A stretch of 56,849 nt of DNA, taken from Candidatus Bathyarchaeota archaeon (lineage in GTDB: Archaea; Thermoproteota; Bathyarchaeia; Bathyarchaeales; Bathycorpusculaceae). This document shows positions 32,843-40,549 of this stretch, piece by piece. The DNA lies in contig JANXET010000003.1 of the NCBI GenBank assembly GCA_025058315.1, positions 78,901-135,749 of the forward strand, in the 5' to 3' direction. Every line of letters begins with the position of its first letter. Position 1 is the stretch's first letter. A program made the translations under genes and the position numbers. Below the pieces are notes generated by a model. That model saw nothing but the letters and a program-made list of their open reading frames with translations. It did not search any database and was not told the DNA's origin.

Positions 32843-33670
32843 CTAGAGCGGCTGCGTCGTCTTTCTGTAGAATGCTAATTCTTCGTCAATGAGCTCCCTT
32901 ACTATAATGTTAGTTAAGCGGTCAATGTTCCTGAATACGTCTCCGTTAAAGGAGGAGGAAACTTCGCCAGCGACCTTTCTCACTTTAGCGCGGTAGTTAG
33001 GCGGTAAATGCTCAATCTTCTTCTCGATAAACATTTTGATTTCCCCGCTGAACCTCGGATCCTCAGTTAGGGGCATGACGCTACTTACGTCTCTGGCGGC
33101 CATGACAAGATAGACTATCCTCTCCAGGGGGCTTGCCTTCACAAACTCCCATGACGCTGCCTCTTCAGGTATGGGCTCAAGCAAATATTTGGCGTAAGCC
33201 AACTGGTCATCGATAAATCCGCCGTTTAATAGGAATTTTGTAACAGCGTACTCCTTTATAGCCATGGATACGCCGTACAGTATCTTCATAGCGAAGTTTT
33301 CTGGTAGACTGTACTCAGTCATGGCTCTTTTCAGCTCCGATGGAAGCTTAATGCTGTAGAATTCCCGCGATCCATGCAGTATGGAGTGGGCGGCTTGACG
33401 CCTAATCCCTCCAACAGCAACGTCGTATGGCAGGCTGGACATTTTATCAACATAAATGCTTATGGTGGGTTTACCCTCCACCACCTCATGTGAAGCAAAA
33501 AATTGGCTTCCATCAGACTTTTCAAAGATGCGAAGTGTCGCCGAAAAGGTCATGGGCGGGCCCAGAGTTTCATAGGTTTCGCCGAGAATATTCAGAACCA
33601 TTTCAACAATGGCATCGTCAACGTTCACTATTTTTTCCACTTTTATCATTCTCTTGATGCCTTCACTCAC
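32843..33670 (-). CDS. Unknown protein with a degenerate metallopeptidase-like AAHxxLHG motif
   Basis: 275 residues, soluble and mostly helical after residue 110. The segment GIRRQAAHSILHGSREFY resembles the HExxH-like HEAAHxxLHG region of an archaeal family of putative zinc peptidases, but the catalytic Glu is missing (QAAHSILH). It may bind a metal without peptidase activity. The frame also has the NFAMKILYGVSMAIKEYAVTKFLL helix and a conserved-looking MAARDVSSVMPL segment. Start at 33670 or the inner ATG at 33649. The 266-base gap 33671-33936 upstream shows no gene. Confidence 0.55.
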   Translation of the reverse strand: MSEGIKRMIKVEKIVNVDDAIVEMVLNILGETYETLGPPMTFSATLRIFEKSDGSQFFASHEVVEGKPTISIYVDKMSSLPYDVAVGGIRRQAAHSILHGSREFYSIKLPSELKRAMTEYSLPENFAMKILYGVSMAIKEYAVTKFLLNGGFIDDQLAYAKYLLEPIPEEAASWEFVKASPLERIVYLVMAARDVSSVMPLTEDPRFSGEIKMFIEKKIEHLPPNYRAKVRKVAGEVSSSFNGDVFRNIDRLTNIIVRELIDEELAFYRKTTQPL

Positions 33671-33936
33671 TTACTGTAGCCTCCAAAATGCGGATGCCTG
33701 TATATTTGTTGTACATTTATAGCTAAATATTTTCCGAATCTCCCGTAAATGTAAACCTTGCGATGCTTTTTCTAAGAGAATTCACACGGCAACCTTCAAT
33801 TATATTTTGATGTTTCAGAAACCGCCTAAGCCTTTCTTATGGGGCTCATAATTCATCCTGTACGGTGAATGGCTGCGGGCATTTTAATGGAATTTGCCCT
33901 GGCCGGTCGGCACCTTTTTAGGTTAGATTTGAAACT

Positions 33937-34635
33937 ATGGACTGTGTGGTGGAGCTTACGGAGCTGGAGAATGCTGAAAAAGTGAATTACATTCCGCCTA
34001 TGGACGCCGTTTTAGTTGTTATCGTAACCGTTTTCATCACAATGTTTCTTGGAGGAGCGTTATATCTGCTTGCTGATACAGCTGTAACTTTGGTAATTGG
34101 GGAGGCGCTTATAGCAGTCCCTCCATTGGCATATATGCTCTATACACGTGTAAACATCGCGGAGTATGTAGGGTTAAAGATTGGAGTGCGGGTTATACTT
34201 AGGGGCTTAGTGCTGGCTTTAGCGCTTCTGCTGCTTGGGTTATGCATATCAGCAGTTATATCAGTGACTCTCGGCGAAAGTGAGGCTGTAGAGGAATCTA
34301 CAAATCTCCTGCGCGAATTGGGGCAGTCGCCGACGGGGCTGCTTGCGGCAGTTACCACCTGCATATTGGCTGGGGTATGTGAGGAATTCACCTTCAGGGG
34401 TTTTCTACAAAAATCCATAAGCAGCAAATACTCTCCAAGGCTTGCTATGCTGGCTTCATCTGTAGCCTTCGGCCTGCTCCACTTCGACCCCCAAGGAGTC
34501 TACATAATACTGTCATTCGCGCTTGGTGTGGCGCTTAGTTACGCCTACCATAAGTGGCGCTCATACACTTCTAATGCAATAGCTCATGCTCTTTATGACC
34601 TTATAGCCCTAGCATTAGCCCTCGGTTTTACATGA
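33937..34635 (+). CDS. CPBP-family (CAAX/Abi) intramembrane metalloprotease
   Basis: 232 residues with about 7-8 hydrophobic segments. The three CPBP motifs are intact: CEEFTFRGFL (EExxxR), FGLLHF (FxxxH) and NAIAHALYD (HxxxN/D). These place the active site within the membrane. Roles include protein processing and, in bacteria, bacteriocin immunity; here the substrate is unknown. The gene is alone, with an AT-rich TTTTTAGGTTAGA just upstream and no leader to speak of. Confidence 0.9.
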   Translation: MDCVVELTELENAEKVNYIPPMDAVLVVIVTVFITMFLGGALYLLADTAVTLVIGEALIAVPPLAYMLYTRVNIAEYVGLKIGVRVILRGLVLALALLLLGLCISAVISVTLGESEAVEESTNLLRELGQSPTGLLAAVTTCILAGVCEEFTFRGFLQKSISSKYSPRLAMLASSVAFGLLHFDPQGVYIILSFALGVALSYAYHKWRSYTSNAIAHALYDLIALALALGFT

Positions 34636-34762
34636 GCCTTCATGGATAAGCTGTAAGCTTAGAAATCAAATATTTTGTGAAGGGGTTCAGGCGCGGTTTA
34701 GCTCTGCAAAGGCTTATAATTCTGCTGAAAATGCATTATGTGCGGGAAATCAGCCCTGCCGT

Positions 34763-35632
34763 ATGGTGTCATATGTGGTTTACGAGATAAGGTTTGTGAA
34801 GCCTGAGATTCGAAACTTCGAAGTTGTGAAGGGCAGCGATGCTTGGAAGGAAGTTGTATACTCGGCGAGGATGAGCGGGGTTCCCCCTGACATTCCAGAG
34901 GATAAGGTTTTCCAGATGATCGTGAAGAACGATTATGGCTCAGCCCTTGAACACATAATTATAAAGTTTGATTTGAAGATGACGAAGGGTAACGCTCCGG
35001 AGCTTCTTGAACATAGAATCGCCAGCCACAGCGGGTACTCCACAAGATACATCAAGGTTTTCCAGGAGGCTGTGTGCAAGGAGGAAAACGCCTATGAGGT
35101 GATATTGCCCACGGCGCTCCTTAAAGACCCGCAGAAGAAGGAGGCTGTTATGAATGTTCTTTCCAGATGCTTCGAAGCCTACGAGAAATTGTTGGCTATG
35201 GGAAGCCCTAAGGAGCATGCAAGATACATCCTTCCCTTCTGTCTGGCGGTGGGCATATATCACTATACGATCAACCTGCGGTCCCTGCTGAACCTGTTAA
35301 GCCTGAGGCTTTGTGTGCGTGCCTCGCCGGAATTCAGATGCTTAGCAAGCCAACTTTACTTCAATTTGACTGGGGGTCTCCCGATATTGAGGGGTCTTGT
35401 AGGCTGTAGGGGTTTCATGAGAGGTGTTTGCCCCGAATCAGGTGTTACTGGAATAAGAGCTGGGAAGCAGCATCCACTCTACCCTCCATGTCCATTCAAA
35501 AATCCCGAGTCAGACGTGTATATTCCCACCGTTAATGAGTTGAGGATAGGTGGAGCTAAACAATTCAACGTTGAAAGGGCTGTGGAGGTTCAGGAGAGGA
35601 TCTTCAGAAGATGGTCAGAGTGGAAGGAGTAG
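34763..35632 (+). CDS. thyX: ThyX-like flavin-dependent thymidylate synthase, divergent
   Basis: 289 residues. The ThyX motif region is EHRIASHSGYSTRY (83-96): S88, S93, R95 and Y96 fit the RHRxxSxNxxSxRY signature, but the first Arg is Glu (E83-H84-R85). Helices LRSLLNLLSLRLCVRASPEFR match the second substrate region. ThyX makes dTMP from dUMP with methylene-folate and FAD; in this lineage the carbon donor may be a H4MPT-type pterin (inference). The C-terminus (about 210-289) adds a Cys-containing LYPPCPF segment not usual in ThyX. No ThyA is seen in the window. Confidence 0.82.
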   Translation: MVSYVVYEIRFVKPEIRNFEVVKGSDAWKEVVYSARMSGVPPDIPEDKVFQMIVKNDYGSALEHIIIKFDLKMTKGNAPELLEHRIASHSGYSTRYIKVFQEAVCKEENAYEVILPTALLKDPQKKEAVMNVLSRCFEAYEKLLAMGSPKEHARYILPFCLAVGIYHYTINLRSLLNLLSLRLCVRASPEFRCLASQLYFNLTGGLPILRGLVGCRGFMRGVCPESGVTGIRAGKQHPLYPPCPFKNPESDVYIPTVNELRIGGAKQFNVERAVEVQERIFRRWSEWKE

Positions 35633-35690
35633 GAAAAAGGGCACAAGTTTTAATTAGAAAATGTGGAATATGATAGTCGGGGATATGTTT

Positions 35691-35861
35691 ATGAGCAAGT
35701 CTAAAGAGGGAGAAGCGAAGCTGAGAAGAAGAAAAGATACTATAAGGGAAAGGAGAAGAAGGCTAAAGAGGTTAAGAAGTAGATTCTTCAAGGAAGTTTG
35801 GAATGCACCTTTTGTCATTAACGGGATTGAAACCATGCAGCTCCCGGGTTTCCAGAGGTAA
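35691..35861 (+). CDS. Short, very basic open frame partly antisense to the primase gene
   Basis: 56 residues with an Arg/Lys-rich first half (KLRRRKDTIRERRRRLKRLR), then a hydrophobic tail. The last 90 bases run opposite the end of the PriS-like gene, whose C-terminal residues look conserved, so at most one of the overlapping parts is under selection there. A short leader follows thyX by 58 bases. It may be a small nucleic-acid-binding protein, but a chance frame is at least as likely. Confidence 0.25.
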   Translation: MSKSKEGEAKLRRRKDTIRERRRRLKRLRSRFFKEVWNAPFVINGIETMQLPGFQR

Positions 35862-36557
35862 AACCACCCTTGAGACAAGCCCGTTCAGGCTGTATGGAAG
35901 CCTAATCAAACGCATCTCTCCAGACGTAACCCACTCATCCACCTGAATTCCACCCTCTTTGATGTGCTTAGCAATTTCCATCCGTTCCTCCACGCTTAGT
36001 CCATAGGCTTCCTCGTCGAAAACGTGGATGTGGAATCCCCTTCCAGAGTAGACAACGCTAAGCTTGGAAAAACGCTTTTTTAAGTGTTCATAAAGCTTCA
36101 AAGTTTGTTTTTTCACCATTTCAAATTCCAGTTCGCAGAAGCTAAGCCCCTGATGCCTGCTCATTTTATCAGTTAGTGTTCCGTGAACTGGACATGTGAT
36201 GTTCTCAGGGTCCAGGTCGAAAGCCAGCTCCTGACCTATCACTTTTCCGCTTTCACCATAAATGTTTCTATCATAGTATACGCCTTCAGGAGCGAAGTCA
36301 ATTATTTGAAGTTTAACATCCTCCAGGTTTTCATATTCATCTATGATTATGGTTGCGGAGGCATCGTCCACGTATTTTTCAGGAAATATTCCTGTGTGTC
36401 TTCCAATTATGACTGCGAAGTGTACTTTATCGCTTCGCCCCCTGAACCATTCAGCAACCCGCGCCAAATCGAATTCCCATGTGTAAAATTTAATCCTCTC
36501 CTCAAGTGTTGAGATTCGCATCCCCTTTGGGAAATAGTAGCTCAATCCGTTCACCAT
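35772..36557 (-). CDS. Short PriS-like archaeo-eukaryotic primase (AEP) protein
   Basis: 261 residues; classical archaeal PriS is about 330-400. The catalytic aspartates are D114 and D116 in LAFDLDPEN, and SGRGFHIHVF (171-180) is the nucleotide-binding SGRGxHxH motif. DEWVTSGEMRLIRLPYSLNGLVSRVV near the C-terminus provides the third acidic and basic residues. The helical subdomain that normally sits between the last two motifs is absent. It may be the replicative primase catalytic subunit of this organism or an accessory AEP for repair; no PriL is next to it. Confidence 0.85.
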   Translation of the reverse strand: MVNGLSYYFPKGMRISTLEERIKFYTWEFDLARVAEWFRGRSDKVHFAVIIGRHTGIFPEKYVDDASATIIIDEYENLEDVKLQIIDFAPEGVYYDRNIYGESGKVIGQELAFDLDPENITCPVHGTLTDKMSRHQGLSFCELEFEMVKKQTLKLYEHLKKRFSKLSVVYSGRGFHIHVFDEEAYGLSVEERMEIAKHIKEGGIQVDEWVTSGEMRLIRLPYSLNGLVSRVVLPLETRELHGFNPVNDKRCIPNFLEESTS

Positions 36558-36600
36558 GATTGTTATGGCTTAATCACGGGTTAGCTATCCGCCTGAAATT

Positions 36601-37443
36601 TTAGGCTATTCCACCTAGCAGAAGCGATGCCAACACTGCGATGGTGACGATGGCCACGGTTTCTATTAATGTTATCTTCCAGTGCACTTTCATCTTTCTG
36701 GAACGGTATCTCACGAGGAAAACGCCCGCCACAGCGCCCACTATGGAGAGGGCTGTTAGGGCATTTAATGGTTCTGGAAGGATTAAATATGCCGTTATGG
36801 GTATGCTTCCCGCTAGGAATGTTGTCGCGCTGCATACGAGCGCCGCGTGCAAGTTGGCTCGGCTTACTTCCCTGCTAAGTACAATGAATAGGTTTTTTAG
36901 AAGCCTGAGCGACTTGTCTCTCTTGTCCCTGTCAGGGATGTCGCTTAGACTGAAATTCATCAGGGTTTGCAGAGATTTCATGTCTGCGAGGTCCTCGGTG
37001 ATCCCGCCGAGCAGGAAGCTTGAAAAGTTGGTTATGGCCACGGCTGTTAAGGTTAAAAGAGCCGCGAAAGTTACTGCCTTAAAAGCTAAGCCTCCAGCTA
37101 AGGCTGAAAGTACGACGACGAGCCCCGTTATCGACCCATCCACAAGGCCTGCTACAATCTCAAGTATGGGATCCTTTTTTAGGAGAAGGTTCTCCCATTC
37201 CTTAGCTAATTTCTTTCCTTCAGCTGTCAGCCTTATGGTTTCGCCGCCGTCAAGGATAAGGCCCTCTGATGCTAATTCTTTCACGGCCTCTTCAAGATCC
37301 TGCGCCTCAATGTGGACGCTTTTACCGTGAACCCTGTCGATGCGCTTTTTAAGAAGGCTTTTGCGCATTTGTGGTTTTTCCCTTAAAGCCAACAATACAA
37401 CTACTTTTATAACGTCTGACAATTCCTGAATTTCAAACGACAC
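36601..37443 (-). CDS. Winged-helix domain fused to a VIT1/CCC1-like transporter
   Basis: 280 residues. Residues 1-90 look like a winged helix (ALREKPQMRKSLLKKRIDRVHG, LEEAVKELASEGLILDGG, IRLTAEGKKLAKEWE). The rest is VIT1/CCC1: DPILEIVAGLVDGSITGLVVVLSALAGG with the DG substrate motif and five hydrophobic segments (about 94-280). CCC1/VIT proteins move Fe2+ or Mn2+ out of the cytoplasm. A DNA-binding-like domain on a metal transporter is unusual; it may act as a regulatory switch. It lies 53 bases downstream of the S-component gene on the same strand. Confidence 0.82.
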   Translation of the reverse strand: MSFEIQELSDVIKVVVLLALREKPQMRKSLLKKRIDRVHGKSVHIEAQDLEEAVKELASEGLILDGGETIRLTAEGKKLAKEWENLLLKKDPILEIVAGLVDGSITGLVVVLSALAGGLAFKAVTFAALLTLTAVAITNFSSFLLGGITEDLADMKSLQTLMNFSLSDIPDRDKRDKSLRLLKNLFIVLSREVSRANLHAALVCSATTFLAGSIPITAYLILPEPLNALTALSIVGAVAGVFLVRYRSRKMKVHWKITLIETVAIVTIAVLASLLLGGIA

Positions 37444-37496
37444 CTTTAAAGTTCACCGTTTGCATTCCATGGAAGAAGTGCGCCGGCTAATAACCG

Positions 37497-37994
37497 TTAC
37501 GTTCTGAAGCTTGAAAAGAAATTTTTGATTTCTCTTCTTGAAAGCACAAGCTCCACTATTATGCCTGAGAGACTCAATTCGATGAGGGCCTTTACGATTA
37601 TGAAGGATATTACTGGAGATGGGACTCCGTAAACGGTGCAGGCGAGCCAAATGTACGGCGCGTATGGGATCACCGCGAGGGCCCCGCATACTGGCGGGGA
37701 AAGCTTAAACCTTCCATGAAGCAGGCCTGCAATTGCTGCGAGTAACGCGTTGCCGAAGGGTATGAAAACGTTCCCAATGCGCATTGTTGAAATTATAACG
37801 CTGAGTAGTCCAGTTATCGCCCCGGCCACTGGGTTGATAGATACGGTTACCAGCAGCGCAGGCAGGGCTGAAAGATGGAACTCAACTGTTGTGCCTGGAG
37901 CTGAAGGAAGCCTTATGCCTAGAAAACCCAACACGTTCCCAAGGGCGCTCATGCAGACGATTAAAGCCAAAGTCTTAGCGTTAATATACTTCAA
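37497..37994 (-). CDS. ECF-transporter S-component-like membrane protein
   Basis: 165 residues with about five to six hydrophobic helices. TVEFHLSALPALLVTVSINPVAGAITGLLSVI follows the pattern of ECF S-components (the loop before a glycine-rich helix). The substrate might be a vitamin; pairing with a nitroreductase (4-base overlap) hints at a flavin or other cofactor, but this is weak. No EcfA or EcfT energising subunits are in the window. Confidence 0.72.
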   Translation of the reverse strand: MKYINAKTLALIVCMSALGNVLGFLGIRLPSAPGTTVEFHLSALPALLVTVSINPVAGAITGLLSVIISTMRIGNVFIPFGNALLAAIAGLLHGRFKLSPPVCGALAVIPYAPYIWLACTVYGVPSPVISFIIVKALIELSLSGIIVELVLSRREIKNFFSSFRT

Positions 37995-38566
37995 ACCATG
38001 TACACCTCAAACCTGCTGATTTTGCGGCCGTACTCTTCAAGGTGAACGAATTCTTTAATCTCCTTCCTTTTAGGCGGCCTGCCTTCCTCCGCCGGATAGC
38101 CCAGCGGGATAAGCTCTACAAGTTTCACGTTTTCGGGCACTTTAAGTATCGCTGAAGCCTTCAAAGCGTCGAAGGCGCCCACTTGAACCGTGCCAAGCCC
38201 GAGGCTGTGGGCTGCAAGCGTCAGGTTTTGAACAGCAAGCGCCAGGTCGAACATGTAGAAGTCGCCCTTGTCAGTTACAGGTTTCCCATCTCTAAAGCCT
38301 GATATTCCAATTTTTGCGCATGCAGCTATGACTATGGGCGCGTTTTGAACGGCGTCTCTTGCAGGGTTCCTCGGCGTAAGGGTTTCAGCCAGTTTCTTTT
38401 TTGTTTCATTGTTTTTAACTATGATGAACTCCCAGCATTGGGTGTTAGCCCATGATGGAGCCCATCTGGCTGCTTCTAAGACGGCTAGAAGCTTATCCTC
38501 CTCAACAGGATCACATTTAAACTTTCTTATGGATCGGCGTGTCTTTATGGCCTCAATAACGTCCAT
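37991..38566 (-). CDS. Nitroreductase-family FMN oxidoreductase
   Basis: 191 residues. The N-terminal AIKTRRSIRKF (FMN phosphate contact), ARWAPSWANTQCWEF and the later LAAHSLGLGTVQVGAF plus LIPLGYPAEEGRPPKRK are typical of the nitroreductase/FMN family. These enzymes reduce nitro, quinone or flavin substrates with NAD(P)H. It is upstream of and overlaps the ECF S-component by 4 bases. A TATAAAAAAATTTT stretch about 35 bases upstream of its start would be the promoter. Confidence 0.93.
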   Translation of the reverse strand: MDVIEAIKTRRSIRKFKCDPVEEDKLLAVLEAARWAPSWANTQCWEFIIVKNNETKKKLAETLTPRNPARDAVQNAPIVIAACAKIGISGFRDGKPVTDKGDFYMFDLALAVQNLTLAAHSLGLGTVQVGAFDALKASAILKVPENVKLVELIPLGYPAEEGRPPKRKEIKEFVHLEEYGRKISRFEVYMV

Positions 38567-38658
38567 GTACGGCCCTTTCGCAATAATTCCATTAAGAAGT
38601 ATAAAAAAATTTTGAACAAGTAAAGAAAAGAAGGGTTATTTGGTGGTGGAGTAAGCAG

Positions 38659-38973
38659 CTATTGCCGCGGCCCCTCTTGAACCTGGTATAGTGTTGTGAA
38701 ACTCATGGTTGATGTTGTTTTAGGAGCTTTCACCGGGCGCTTCTGTATGTGCTTGTAGCCGCAGCCGCATCTGAAGCCAACCATCTTTCCACCCCTATGT
38801 ATTTCGCTCCAGGTTTTGGAGTTACAGTCGTCCCTGGCCTTGTGAATTTTCCATAGAAGCTGGGCTTCTTCCATGCTTAGAGGCGCATAGTGCTTTGCCT
38901 TGGCGAAATACCATATGAGATAAATCATGAATGCCGCCCAAGCTGCGGCGACGGCTAATACTGTCATGTCCAT
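38659..38973 (-). CDS. Small protein with one N-terminal membrane helix, unknown function
   Basis: 104 residues. An N-terminal hydrophobic helix (3-24, MDMTVLAVAAAWAAFMIYLIW) is followed by a soluble part with MEEAQLLWKIHKARDDCNS and a Cys-rich FRCGCGYKHIQ turn, then a Ser/Thr-rich end. The single helix and CGC motif could hold a metal with C49 at the membrane face. I recognise no family. It follows pyrI by 73 bases on the same strand but need not be linked to it. Confidence 0.5.
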   Translation of the reverse strand: MDMTVLAVAAAWAAFMIYLIWYFAKAKHYAPLSMEEAQLLWKIHKARDDCNSKTWSEIHRGGKMVGFRCGCGYKHIQKRPVKAPKTTSTMSFTTLYQVQEGPRQ

Positions 38974-39046
38974 TTGTTACACCGCATGTTTGGAAAGTTG
39001 AATATTGAATCTTAATATAAAAGTGTTATGTCGGCGGCTGATCGCT

Positions 39047-39511
39047 CTAAAACTGCTTAAGCACATCGCTTTTATCCATCATGTAGCCGCAGTAGTGACA
39101 CTTAAGCAGGAGCGGCTCCTCCTTCTCCACGTAGAATTTGGGCCTCACCGGCTCGTTGCTGTTTGTGATGCATGCCGGGTTTGCACATTTCAGTATGTTC
39201 TCTATAACCTTCGGAAGCTTGACCCTCTGCTTCTCAACCACATGATAATCCCTGATGATGTTTATGGTTGCATGCGGGGCTATCAGGGCGATCTTATGCA
39301 CTTCCTGCGGGTTTATTTCTCGCCCCTCAATCTTAACTATATCCTTAAACCCGTATCTTTTGCTTGGAACATTTATGGCTATGGTGATTACCCTATTCTC
39401 TCTGCCTGTTATCCCGAGGATTTTAATAACGTCAAGAGCGTGACCGCCTGTAATGTGATCTATAACTGTGCCATCTTTGATTTTGGAAACATAAAGCATA
39501 GTCTCGCTCAT
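39047..39511 (-). CDS. pyrI: Aspartate carbamoyltransferase regulatory chain
   Basis: 154 residues. The nucleotide-binding N-terminal domain has VSKIKDGTVIDHITGGHAL, and the zinc domain uses C109, C114, C138 and C141 (CANPACITN and LKCHYCGY) to contact the PyrB chains. PyrI lets CTP and ATP control the catalytic trimer. Here it is divergent from pyrB across a 74-base gap rather than following it in a pyrBI operon, so the two chains depend on separate transcripts. Confidence 0.96.
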   Translation of the reverse strand: MSETMLYVSKIKDGTVIDHITGGHALDVIKILGITGRENRVITIAINVPSKRYGFKDIVKIEGREINPQEVHKIALIAPHATINIIRDYHVVEKQRVKLPKVIENILKCANPACITNSNEPVRPKFYVEKEEPLLLKCHYCGYMMDKSDVLKQF

Positions 39512-39515
39512 GAGG

Positions 39516-40548
<1,033 letters not shown>

Positions 40549-40549
40549 C

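Noticed and set aside
36641-37330. 229-codon frame opposite the VIT-like gene
   Set aside because: Mirror of a GC-rich membrane-protein frame; composition (Ser, Arg, Pro) is that of an antisense shadow.
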